From Lachnoclostridium sp. UBA1175 (GTDB taxonomy: Bacteria > Bacillota > Clostridia > Lachnospirales > Lachnospiraceae): DNA of 26,889 bases. The notes under the pieces were generated by a model. It searched no databases and was not told where the DNA came from. It saw only the letters and a program-made list of their open reading frames with translations. This document shows positions 8,101 through 15,928 of the stretch, piece by piece (positions within the stretch are counted from its first letter, which is position 1; each line of letters opens with the position of its first letter). The DNA lies in assembly GCA_002311665.1 (NCBI GenBank), contig DBYX01000018.1, positions 1 through 26,889 of the forward strand. The letters are read 5' to 3'. Made by a program: the position numbers and the translations under genes.

Positions 8101-10083
8101 CTAATCTGCCTCGAGCGCCCTGATCTTCCTGATCTCGTCGCGCAGCTCCGCCGCCTTCTCGAAATCAAGCTCCGCGGCTGCGGTGTGCATCGCGCGCGTC
8201 ATCTGCTCGATCAATATCTTCAGCTCCGAAGGGCTCATCGACTCGTAGTCCTTCTCGATGCCGCCCCTGCGGCTTCCGGTCGCCTTCTTCGAGATGGCGA
8301 TCAGCTCGCGCACGGCCTTGCGCACTGTCTGCGGCGTGATGCCGTGCTCCTCGTTGTATTTCTTCTGGATCGCGCGTCTTCGGTTCGTCTCCTCGATGGC
8401 GCCCTTCATCGAATCCGTCATCGTGTCGGCGTACATCACCACGTGGCCGTCGACATTTCTCGCAGCGCGGCCGATCGTCTGCACGAGCGACGTCTTCGAG
8501 CGGAGGAAGCCCTCCTTGTCCGCGTCGAGGATCGCCACAAGGCCGATCTCGGGGATGTCGAGACCCTCGCGGAGAAGGTTGATACCGACGAGCACGTCAA
8601 ACTGGTCCTGCCGCATATCGCGGATGATCTCCATACGCTCGAGCGTGTCGATGTCCGAGTGCAGGTACCGCACGCGGATGCCGATCTGCTGCAGGTAGTC
8701 CGTAAGCTCCTCGGCCATGCGCTTCGTAAGCGTCGTGACGAGCACCTTGTTGCCCCGCCCGGTCTCCGTGTTGATCTCTCCGACAAGATCGTCGATCTGG
8801 TTTGACACGGGCCGCACGACCACCTCGGGATCGAGCAGACCCGTCGGACGGATGATCTGCTCCACTCTCGCGAGCTCGTGCTCCGCCTCGTAATCGTTCG
8901 GCGTCGCAGACACGAAGAGCATCTGGTTGATGCGCTCCTCAAACTCCGTAAAATTCAACGGGCGGTTGCATTTGGCGGACGGAAGTCGGAAGCCGTAGTC
9001 CACCAGCGTCGTCTTGCGCGCCTGGTCCCCGTTGAACATGCCCCGCACCTGGGGCAGCGTGATGTGCGACTCGTCGACGATGATCAGATAATCGTCCGGA
9101 AAATAATCCATCAGCGTGTACGGCGGATCCTTGGGTGTCAGCCCCGCAAGGTGCATCGAGTAGTTCTCGATGCCCGAGCACACGCCGGTTTCCCGGAGCA
9201 TCTCGATGTCGTAGTGCGTGCGCTCCGTGATCCGCTGCAGCTCCAGAAGCTTGTCGTTCGCGCGGAAGTACTCCCGCCGCTCCTCGAGCTCCGCCTCGAT
9301 GTTCGCAAGCGCCCTCTCCATCTGGTCAGGCTCCACGACATAGTGCGTCGCCGGGAAGATGACCATGTGCTCAAGATCCGCGATGACCCTGCCCTTCAGC
9401 GGGTCGATCCGCGACAGGCGGTCCACCTCGTCGCCGAAGAACTCGATGCGGTACGCCTCCTTCGAGCCGTCCACGGGATACACCTCCAGGACATCGCCGT
9501 GCGCGCGGAAGGTTCCCCGCTTGAAATCCATCTCGTTGCGCTCAAACTGGATGTCCACCAGACGCCGCATGACGTCCTCGCGGCTCACTTCCATGCCCGG
9601 GCGCAGGGAGACGGTCATATTCCGGTAATCGATCGGGCTGCCCAGCCCGTATATGCACGACACGCTCGCGACCACGATGACATCCCGGCGCTCCGTCAGG
9701 GACGCCGTCGCCGAATGCCGCAGGCGGTCGATCTCGTCGTTGATGTCCGAGTCCTTCTCGATGTACGTGTCGGTCGAGGGCACGTACGCCTCGGGCTGGT
9801 AATAATCGTAATAGCTGACGAAATACTCGACCGCATTGTTCGGAAAATACTCCTTGAACTCGCCGTAGAGCTGCGCCGCCAGCGTCTTGTTGTGGGATAT
9901 GATCAGGGTCGGCCGGTTCAGCTGCGCGATGACATTGGCCATCGTGAACGTCTTGCCGGAACCGGTGACACCGAGAAGCGTCTGAAATTGTCTGCCCTCC
10001 TCAAACCCCGCGACAAGATCGCGGATTGCCTCGGGCTGGTCGCCGGTCGGCTGATAGGGGGAATGTAGTTCAAAATGGTCCAT
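8101..10083 (-). CDS. uvrB: Excinuclease ABC subunit B (UvrB)
   Basis: About 660 aa, full length. UvrB is the helicase-fold damage-verification subunit of nucleotide excision repair, receiving DNA from UvrA and recruiting UvrC. Visible are Walker A GVTGSGKTFT (~39-48), the beta-hairpin segment (YYDYYQPEAY followed by PSTDTYIEKD), the DESH box in IIVDESHITLPQ, helicase motif VI QTIGRAARN, and the C-terminal UVR motif (LDFEKAAELRDEIRKIRAL) that contacts UvrC. A GTG at 10086 directly precedes the ATG at 10083; the ATG is preferred because AAAGG lies eight bases upstream. It follows prfB by about 40 bp. I see no LexA/DinR-type box (GAAC-N4-GTTC) in that gap, so a local SOS promoter is not evident. 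Confidence 0.98.
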   Translation of the reverse strand: MDHFELHSPYQPTGDQPEAIRDLVAGFEEGRQFQTLLGVTGSGKTFTMANVIAQLNRPTLIISHNKTLAAQLYGEFKEYFPNNAVEYFVSYYDYYQPEAYVPSTDTYIEKDSDINDEIDRLRHSATASLTERRDVIVVASVSCIYGLGSPIDYRNMTVSLRPGMEVSREDVMRRLVDIQFERNEMDFKRGTFRAHGDVLEVYPVDGSKEAYRIEFFGDEVDRLSRIDPLKGRVIADLEHMVIFPATHYVVEPDQMERALANIEAELEERREYFRANDKLLELQRITERTHYDIEMLRETGVCSGIENYSMHLAGLTPKDPPYTLMDYFPDDYLIIVDESHITLPQVRGMFNGDQARKTTLVDYGFRLPSAKCNRPLNFTEFEERINQMLFVSATPNDYEAEHELARVEQIIRPTGLLDPEVVVRPVSNQIDDLVGEINTETGRGNKVLVTTLTKRMAEELTDYLQQIGIRVRYLHSDIDTLERMEIIRDMRQDQFDVLVGINLLREGLDIPEIGLVAILDADKEGFLRSKTSLVQTIGRAARNVDGHVVMYADTMTDSMKGAIEETNRRRAIQKKYNEEHGITPQTVRKAVRELIAISKKATGSRRGGIEKDYESMSPSELKILIEQMTRAMHTAAAELDFEKAAELRDEIRKIRALEAD

Positions 10084-10125
10084 CACAGACGCCTTTCCCT
10101 GTACTGTAACTGCCCCGTCCGCCGC

Positions 10126-11247
10126 TTACTCCTCGGCCCCGGGTTTGCGCGCCATCCACTTGAGGTACCCGTTGATGAACGGGTCGAGGTTGCCGTCCAG
10201 CACGCTCTGCGCGTTGCCGACTTCCACCTGCGTGCGGGTGTCCTTCACGAGCGTGTAGGGCTGGAGTACGTACGAACGGATCTGGCTGCCGAAGTTGATG
10301 TCCTTCTGCTCGCCGCGGATGCCGGACTCCTTGTTCAGCTGCTCCTCCTGCTTGAGGATGAACAGCTTGGCCTTCAGCATCTGCATAGCCTTCGTCTTGT
10401 TCTGCAGCTGGGAACGCTCATTCTGGCACTGCACAACGATACCCGTCGGAAAATGGGTGATGCGGATGGCGGACGATGTCTTGTTGATATGCTGTCCGCC
10501 GGCACCGCTCGAATGGTACGTATCGATGCGGATATCCTTCTCGTTGATCTCCACGTCGAGATCCTCCTCGATGTCGGGCATGACGTCGCACGACACGAAC
10601 GAGGTCTGGCGCTTGCCCACCGCGTTGAACGGGCTGATGCGCACGAGACGGTGAACTCCATGCTCGGACTTCAGGTACCCGTATGCGTTGTGGCCGTCCA
10701 CCTGGAACGTGACCGCCTTGATACCGGCCTCATCACCGTCCTGGTAGTCGAGAACCTCGAAACCGAAGCCCTTCTTCTGCGCCCATTTCTGGTACATGCG
10801 GTACAGCATGCTCGCCCAGTCGCAGCTCTCGGTTCCGCCCGCTCCGGCGTGGATCGTGACGATCGCATTTTCCTTGTCATACGGCGACGAGAGAAGTGTC
10901 TCGAGGCGGAGCGACTCCAGCTCGTCGACGAACGACGCGAGATCGGCCTGGATCTCCGGCACGATCGCGGGGTCATTTTCCTCATTGCCCATCTCGATCA
11001 GGTCACCGATGTCGTTGTACTGGCGCTCCAGCTTGCGGTAGCCGTCAACGACGTTCTTCAACTCGTTGAGTTCCCGCGTGGCCGCCTGTGCGCGGTCGGG
11101 GTTGTCCCAGAATCCGGGGGATTCCAGAAGACCCGAGAGCTCCTCAATCTTGCGCTCCTTGCTCTCGAGGTCGAGGGAATCACCGACCTCCTTCAGCATA
11201 TCCTTGTAGCCCTGGAGCGTAATTTTTGCTTCATCCAGTTCAATCAT
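10126..11247 (-). CDS. prfB: Peptide chain release factor 2 (RF2), single-frame gene
   Basis: 373 aa, full length. RF2 reads UGA and UAA stop codons and triggers peptide release on the ribosome. The tripeptide anticodon SPF is at 205-207 (RISPFNAV), which identifies RF2 rather than RF1 (PxT). The catalytic GGQ is at 250-252 (GAGGQHINKT). In many bacteria prfB needs a +1 frameshift at CUU-UGA-C near codon 25. Here the corresponding position reads TCC CTC GAC CTC (S24-L25-D26-L27), so the gene is in one open frame with no internal stop. ATG 11247 has GGAG at good spacing. It lies in the conserved secA-prfB order, but with a lipoprotein gene between them. Confidence 0.97.
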   Translation of the reverse strand: MIELDEAKITLQGYKDMLKEVGDSLDLESKERKIEELSGLLESPGFWDNPDRAQAATRELNELKNVVDGYRKLERQYNDIGDLIEMGNEENDPAIVPEIQADLASFVDELESLRLETLLSSPYDKENAIVTIHAGAGGTESCDWASMLYRMYQKWAQKKGFGFEVLDYQDGDEAGIKAVTFQVDGHNAYGYLKSEHGVHRLVRISPFNAVGKRQTSFVSCDVMPDIEEDLDVEINEKDIRIDTYHSSGAGGQHINKTSSAIRITHFPTGIVVQCQNERSQLQNKTKAMQMLKAKLFILKQEEQLNKESGIRGEQKDINFGSQIRSYVLQPYTLVKDTRTQVEVGNAQSVLDGNLDPFINGYLKWMARKPGAEE

Positions 11248-11297
11248 GTGTTCAACTCCTGACTGTTGTTTGTTGCTTCGTACTTTTCGTTCTTCGG

Positions 11298-11323
11298 AAA
11301 ATGCCGTTTCACCCGGCGTTTTT
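11298..11323 (-). terminator. Weak possible terminator between the lipoprotein gene and prfB
   Basis: On the minus strand GCCG-ggtgaaa-CGGC, flanked by AAAA before and TTTT after. The stem is short, with one unpaired position before the A/T pairs, and starts at the stop codon of the solute-binding protein gene. It could cause partial termination or RNA processing. It is too weak to claim full termination before prfB. Confidence 0.3.
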
Positions 11324-12612
11324 CACTGTCCGCTCATCGCCGACGCAAATCCGTCGCAGTCGATATTTCCGTCCAGGTATTCTTTCAAGATCAACTCAAG
11401 GGCTTGCTGTGTACGTACGAACGTATCCGAATAGAGGTACCGGCGCTCGGCCCTCTCACCTGCGCAAAGCGCTTTCTCAGCCTCCGGCGCATCCTCGGCG
11501 AAATCTACGTATCCTGCCGGAAGAATACCGTCCTCCTCGAGGTAAATGTAACGATTGACCAGTTCCGCAAGCTCAAACGCGTATGCGGAAAGCGTATCCG
11601 GAGAATTTGCAGCCGCCCGAACGGCGATTCCCGTGAGAATCGTTCTTGTGTTGATGGTTCTCGTCTTCCCTCTGCCGCCTTTGATCGCCGGAAAACCCGT
11701 CCTGCTGCACTTAGGTCCATTGTCTGCAACGGCTCTTGTTTTCATACTCGAACCTGCAATGAAAGCACATTTTCCATCCCGGATCGCTGTTTCCGCCGCA
11801 TCCGTATCGGTATAGCGGGCAATATACCCTCTCTCGTTCAGTTCCTGCAATACCTCAAGCGCCCTGATGACATCCGGCAGACTCCATACTCCTTCGGTCC
11901 CTGCCGCCAGCTTATCAAACGTATCATCGCTGCAAACCTGCTTCAGGATGATATGGAAAAGCATCGACACCGTAAACTCCTTATCGCACACGATCGGCTG
12001 GATACCGGCCTGTTTCAGTTGTTCGCATGCCGCAAGAAAGCCTTCGTACGTATCGCGGGCATTCTCAATGCCCTGTTCTTCCAAAAGGTCAAGATTCGAA
12101 AAAAGCACGATACCTTCGCTTTCGATCGGGATTCCCAGCAATACGCCGCCCTCGCGGAATTCCTGCATCAGCGCTTCCGGGAAGAGCTCGCGGTATCTGC
12201 CTTCGTACGCCTCGCTCAGATCATACACAAACTCGCTAAGAAGATCGAGCTCGTAGATGAAGATATCCGGAGAGTTATCCTTCTCTTTCCGAACAAACTG
12301 CCGGATCTCACCGTACGCCGGGATCGTCAGGACAAACTCCTGATCCGGGTGGTTCTTTTTCAGTTCCGTGACAGCAGCATCAAACGCCTTCTTGTACCAT
12401 GCCGGTGCCGCGATCACGATCGGTTCCCCGACCGGTTCGATCGGCGTCGGAGTGGCCGTGATCGTCACTTCGGGCTTGTCGGAGTCCCCGGATTTCTTAC
12501 CGTCCGAAGACTCCCCGGTATCGGATTGATCCGCGCAGGCGGTAACCATCACCGCCGTCAGGATCAATGCCAGCACTAGGGAAACTATCTTACCGTATTT
12601 GCGATTTTTCAT
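11323..12612 (-). CDS. Extracellular solute-binding lipoprotein (ABC-type), solitary
   Basis: 429 aa. A lipoprotein signal is clear: positively charged MKNRKYGK, hydrophobic core, lipobox VTA-C with Cys26 as the acylation site. A Ser/Asp/Thr/Pro spacer follows (~28-60, including ITATPTP). The mature part looks like a family-1-type substrate-binding protein: IVIAAPAWYKKAFDAAVTELKKNHP at the N-terminal lobe, then DIFIYELDLLSEF, GGVLLGIPIESEGIVLFSNLDLLEE and CAFIAGSSM. Sugar or oligosaccharide binding is typical for such proteins, but the ligand cannot be told. No permease or ATPase gene is adjacent, so any transporter partner is elsewhere. ATG 12612 follows a G-rich SD (GGGGGGA). It sits between secA and prfB, which are normally neighbours, suggesting insertion into the operon. 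Confidence 0.85.
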   Translation of the reverse strand: MKNRKYGKIVSLVLALILTAVMVTACADQSDTGESSDGKKSGDSDKPEVTITATPTPIEPVGEPIVIAAPAWYKKAFDAAVTELKKNHPDQEFVLTIPAYGEIRQFVRKEKDNSPDIFIYELDLLSEFVYDLSEAYEGRYRELFPEALMQEFREGGVLLGIPIESEGIVLFSNLDLLEEQGIENARDTYEGFLAACEQLKQAGIQPIVCDKEFTVSMLFHIILKQVCSDDTFDKLAAGTEGVWSLPDVIRALEVLQELNERGYIARYTDTDAAETAIRDGKCAFIAGSSMKTRAVADNGPKCSRTGFPAIKGGRGKTRTINTRTILTGIAVRAAANSPDTLSAYAFELAELVNRYIYLEEDGILPAGYVDFAEDAPEAEKALCAGERAERRYLYSDTFVRTQQALELILKEYLDGNIDCDGFASAMSGQ

Positions 12613-12650
12613 AGTCTGTCCCCCCTACTGTCAGACACGCTGCACGGTCC

Positions 12651-15302
12651 CTACACGGTTTTCCTCATGCAGCAGAACTTGTACTTCTTGCCGGAACCGC
12701 ACGGGCACGGATCGTTCGGCTGAACCTTCTTGGTCGCGCGGCGGATCGGCGCGTTCACAACCGTGTCGTCCTTGTTCGTTCCCGTGATCTTCGCGACTTC
12801 CTTGCGCTCGACGCGTTGCTCCACGCGAAGGTTCATCAGAAGCTTGACGGTATCCTCGCTGATCGAGTTGATCATATTCTCGAACATCTCATAGCCCTGG
12901 AACTTGTACTCCTGCACCGGGTCGCGCTGTCCGTAGGACTGCAGGCCGATACCCTGGCGGAGCTGATCCATATCGTCGATGTGGTTCGTCCAATGGCGGT
13001 CGATGACATTCAGGAGAATGACTCGCTCCGCCTCACGGAACTGCTCGATCTCCGGGAAGAGGGTCTTCTCCTTCTCCTCGTAGAGAGCAAGTGCCGCACT
13101 CTGTGCCATCTCAAGGATGTCATGTCTCTTGCCGTGCTTGAGCAGGTAATCATCCAGCTCGATCGGCGCCATCGGGAACACCTGGAGCAGGTCCTCGTTC
13201 AGCTGCGCCATATCCCACTGCTCGGGGTAAGCGTCGTCGCCGATGTGGTTGTTCACGATGCGCTCTACCGTGTTGCGCGCCATTTTGAGAACGTACTCGC
13301 GCATGCTCTCGCCGTCGAGCACGCGGCGGCGCTCCTCATATATGATCTCGCGCTGCTCGTTGTTCACGCGGTCATACTCCAGCAAATTCTTACGGATACC
13401 GAAGTTGTTGTCCTCGATCTTCTTCTGTGCCTTCTCGATCACGCTCGAGAGCATGCGGTGATGGATCTCAGCGCCGTCCGTGAGGCCGAGCGTCTTGAAC
13501 AGACCCATCATACGCTCCGAACCGAAGAGACGCATCAGATCGTCCTCGAGGGAAATGTAGAAACGCGACTCACCGGGGTCGCCCTGACGTCCGGCACGAC
13601 CGCGCAACTGGTTGTCGATACGGCGGGACTCGTGACGCTCGGTACCGATGATCTTCAGTCCGCCCAGCTCCTTGATCTCGTTCGCACGCTCCTCCGCCTC
13701 GGCGCTCAGCTTTGCGCGCTCCTCCGGCGTAGCGTCCTCGGGGATCTCGATATGTCCGCCGAGACGGATATCGGTACCACGGCCGGCCATGTTGGTCGCG
13801 ATGGTGACGGCGCCTTTCTTGCCGGCTTCGGCGATGATCTCCGCCTCCATCTCGTGGAACTTCGCGTTCAGCACCTGATGAGGGATGTGCTTCTTGCGCA
13901 GCAGCGCGCTCACGGTCTCCGAAGCCTCGATCGTGATCGTACCGACGAGCACCGGCTGTCCCTTCTCGTGCGCTTCCTGCACCGCCTCAACGATCGCGTT
14001 CAGTTTCTCCTGCTTGGTGCGGTACACCGCATCCTCGTGGTCGATTCTCGCGACCGGCTTGTTCGTCGGGATTGCCACGACGTCCATACCGTAAATCTGG
14101 CGGAACTCATTTTCCTCAGTGAGAGCGGTACCGGTCATACCGCATTTCTTCTCGTACTTGTTGAAGAAGTTCTGGAACGTAATGGTCGCGAGCGTCTTGC
14201 TCTCGCGCTTTACCTTCACGTGCTCCTTCGCCTCGATCGCCTGATGGAGTCCGTCGCTGTAGCGGCGGCCGGGAAGGATACGTCCCGTGAAGTCATCGAC
14301 GATCAGCACCTGATCGTCCTGCACCACGTAGTCGTGGTCACGCTTGAACAGGTAGTGCGCCTTGAGCGCGAGGTTGATGTTGTGCTGGATCTCGAGGTTC
14401 TCCGGGTCGGCGAGGTTTTCGATGCGGAAGAACTGCTCCACCTTGCGGACACCCTCCTCGGTGAGGTTGACGTTGCGGTCCTTCTCGTCCACAACGAAGT
14501 CACCCTCCTCCTTGGCCTGCTCGCCCATGAGCATATCCATCTTGGAAACCTCGGTCTCGCTACCCTTCTTGAGCTGGCACGCGAGGATATCACACATCTC
14601 GTACAGCTTCGTCGATTTTCCGCTCTGTCCGGAAATAATGAGCGGCGTTCTTGCCTCATCGATCAAAACCGAGTCGACCTCATCGATGACCGCGTACGGC
14701 AGTCCGCGCATTACGAGGCGCTCCTTGTAGATGACCATGTTGTCCCGGAGGTAGTCGAAACCAAACTCGTTGTTGGTTCCGTAGGTGATGTCGCACGCAT
14801 ATGCCTCGCGGCGATCGTCGTTGTCCATGCTGTTCAGGATACAGCCGACTGTCAGTCCGAGGAAGCGGTGCACCTGACCCATCCACTCGGAGTCTCGCTT
14901 TGCCAGGTAGTCGTTGACCGTGACAACATGCACGCCGTTGCCGGTCAGCGCGTTCAGGTACACGGGAAATGTCGATACGAGCGTCTTACCTTCACCGGTT
15001 CTCATCTCCGCGATACGTCCCTGATGCAGGACGATACCGCCGATCAACTGTACGTGGAACGCGCGCTGTCCGAGGGTTCTCTTCGCAGCCTCCCTCACCG
15101 TCGCGTACGCTTCCACCAGAATATCGTCAAGTGTCTCACCTTCCGACAGTCTCTTCTTGAACTCGTCCGTCTTGCCTCTCAGCTGTTCGTCCGTCAGCTT
15201 CTCCCACTCCGGCTCGAGTGCCTCGATCTGTTCCACCAGCGGGCGGATCCGCTTCAGTTCATGCTCGCTGTGTGTTCCGAAAATCTTCTCAATCAGTTTC
15301 AT
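12651..15302 (-). CDS. secA: Preprotein translocase ATPase SecA
   Basis: 883 aa, full length. SecA is the motor that drives unfolded preproteins through SecYEG. Visible are the N-terminal helix (MKLIEKIFGTHSEHELKRI), Walker A MRTGEGKT (~100-107), DEAD-type Walker B in VIDEVDSVLIDEARTP, the preprotein cross-linking region after it, helicase motif NMAGRGTDIRLGG, QLRGRAGRQGDPGES motif VI, and a C-terminal zinc-binding SEC-C motif (CPCGSGKKYKFCC) that contacts SecB-like partners or the membrane. ATG 15302 has a strong AAGGAG. It has its own promoter at 15364-15392 and is the first gene of the long leftward run; read-through could reach prfB and uvrBA. No second SecA is in the window. Confidence 0.98.
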   Translation of the reverse strand: MKLIEKIFGTHSEHELKRIRPLVEQIEALEPEWEKLTDEQLRGKTDEFKKRLSEGETLDDILVEAYATVREAAKRTLGQRAFHVQLIGGIVLHQGRIAEMRTGEGKTLVSTFPVYLNALTGNGVHVVTVNDYLAKRDSEWMGQVHRFLGLTVGCILNSMDNDDRREAYACDITYGTNNEFGFDYLRDNMVIYKERLVMRGLPYAVIDEVDSVLIDEARTPLIISGQSGKSTKLYEMCDILACQLKKGSETEVSKMDMLMGEQAKEEGDFVVDEKDRNVNLTEEGVRKVEQFFRIENLADPENLEIQHNINLALKAHYLFKRDHDYVVQDDQVLIVDDFTGRILPGRRYSDGLHQAIEAKEHVKVKRESKTLATITFQNFFNKYEKKCGMTGTALTEENEFRQIYGMDVVAIPTNKPVARIDHEDAVYRTKQEKLNAIVEAVQEAHEKGQPVLVGTITIEASETVSALLRKKHIPHQVLNAKFHEMEAEIIAEAGKKGAVTIATNMAGRGTDIRLGGHIEIPEDATPEERAKLSAEAEERANEIKELGGLKIIGTERHESRRIDNQLRGRAGRQGDPGESRFYISLEDDLMRLFGSERMMGLFKTLGLTDGAEIHHRMLSSVIEKAQKKIEDNNFGIRKNLLEYDRVNNEQREIIYEERRRVLDGESMREYVLKMARNTVERIVNNHIGDDAYPEQWDMAQLNEDLLQVFPMAPIELDDYLLKHGKRHDILEMAQSAALALYEEKEKTLFPEIEQFREAERVILLNVIDRHWTNHIDDMDQLRQGIGLQSYGQRDPVQEYKFQGYEMFENMINSISEDTVKLLMNLRVEQRVERKEVAKITGTNKDDTVVNAPIRRATKKVQPNDPCPCGSGKKYKFCCMRKTV

Positions 15303-15315
15303 TCAATTCTCCTTT

Positions 15316-15337
15316 TTCCGGCCGTTTCATGCGGCCC
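15316..15337 (-). promoter_or_regulatory. Hairpin in the secA leader
   Basis: The secA 5' leader contains CCGGCCG-tttcatg-CGGCC(C)GG (given on the + strand), forming a stable stem-loop just before the AAGGAG. A second small GGGC-taaaat-GCCC stem lies beside it (15338-15351). Leader control of secA is known in E. coli through SecM, but no SecM-like peptide is visible here. A regulatory role is inference. Confidence 0.3.
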
Positions 15338-15363
15338 GGGCATTTTAGCCCACATTCCGAATA

Positions 15364-15392
15364 AGTATAGCATGAAACCCGCATAAAATCAA
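15364..15392 (-). promoter_or_regulatory. Sigma-A-type promoter for secA
   Basis: On the minus strand: -35 TTGATT (15387-15392), 17-bp spacer, -10 TATACT (15364-15369). The expected start site is near 15357, giving a leader of roughly 55 nt before the secA ATG. Confidence 0.75.
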
Positions 15393-15427
15393 TGTTTTTT
15401 AGTCGCGGAACGGGCGTCTCCGAAGGT

Positions 15428-15469
15428 GAAAAGCCGGACAGGCACGATATCGCTCCGTACCTGTCCGGC
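15428..15469 (-). terminator. Strong intrinsic terminator upstream of the secA promoter
   Basis: Perfect 10-bp arms GCCGGACAGG (15433-15442) and CCTGTCCGGC (15460-15469). On the minus strand the stem is followed by TTTTCACC, so it terminates leftward transcription arriving from the 15.5-16.1 kb region before the secA promoter. On the plus strand no T-tract follows. The transcript it ends is either the 37-codon ORF's message or a non-coding RNA. Confidence 0.65.
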
Positions 15470-15521
15470 ATCGAACAAAGCGGTTTCTTTAATTTGTCGC
15501 AAATTCGGCTTGTTCCCGTTA

Positions 15522-15536
15522 AATTGTCTGACAATT
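15522..15536. promoter_or_regulatory. Operator-like palindrome AATTGTC-N-GACAATT
   Basis: A perfect 15-bp palindrome with 7-bp arms and a one-base centre, in AT-rich non-coding DNA. Nearby TTGTCAACATAACAA repeats part of the same sequence in an imperfect way. It may bind a dimeric repressor, or form a short stem within the RNA that ends at the terminator at 15428-15469. There is no direct evidence for either. Confidence 0.3.
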
Positions 15537-15652
15537 CACTTGTCAACATAACAATTTAAACATGCAGCGTTTTGGGCATTTTTTATGTTTCCGACAAAAC
15601 AAACTTTCGATTGACTGCCCCTTGTGATTGTACTACATATGTTGAAAGAAAA

Positions 15653-15770
15653 AGTGGATAACGTGGATAACTTGGTGAATAAGCCAAGAATTCCACCGAT
15701 TTTCGCCTTTTTTCACCGTGGATAACTCTCCGTCGAAAAATTTTATCAACATTTTGCGTTGTTATTCACA
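15653..15770. promoter_or_regulatory. Cluster of six DnaA-box-like 9-mers
   Basis: The E. coli/Bacillus DnaA box is TTATNCACA (reverse TGTGNATAA). Here TTATTCACA at 15762-15770 is a perfect match. Five further 9-mers differ at one position from a box sequence: AGTGGATAA (15653-15661), CGTGGATAA (15662-15670, directly abutting the first), GGTGAATAA (15674-15682), CGTGGATAA (15717-15725) and TTATCAACA (15743-15751). Six in under 120 bp, inside an AT-rich intergenic region, is far from random in this GC-rich window. No dnaA, dnaN, rpmH or gyr gene is nearby and genes on both sides run leftward, so a main oriC is not favoured. A DnaA-titration or DnaA-regulated site fits better. Confidence 0.55.
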
Positions 15771-15928
15771 ATACATTTTTTGATGAATATTGTGCAAGGT
15801 GACAAATGCTGCCGTTGTCAAGACCTTTTTTGCGTTCGTTCAAAAAATATGTTTTCAGAAAATTTAGCCATTCTTAGGCACAATTCTGAACCATTTTCCG
15901 ATTCTTTTCTCCTGTCAATCGAATCGGG
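15771..15928. other. AT-rich non-coding DNA
   Basis: Between the DnaA-box cluster and the 37-codon ORF. It contains A/T runs and an A6/T6 pairing (TTTTTTG...CAAAAAA near 15825-15847), but I see no convincing gene, promoter or terminator. Confidence 0.4.

Noticed and set aside
12613..12650. GTCTG...CAGAC inverted repeat around the lipoprotein gene's ribosome binding site
   Set aside because: Only five base pairs and no further support. It is too weak to call a regulatory hairpin.
12816..15386. 856-codon plus-strand ORF opposite secA
   Set aside because: Antisense shadow: GC-rich codon bias leaves the complementary frame open. The minus strand encodes a complete SecA with all motifs and a good RBS.
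15600..15800. Main chromosomal origin (oriC)
   Set aside because: DnaA boxes are present, but no dnaA, dnaN, rpmH, gyr or recF is nearby, and genes on both sides transcribe leftward rather than diverging. Kept as a DnaA-box cluster instead.
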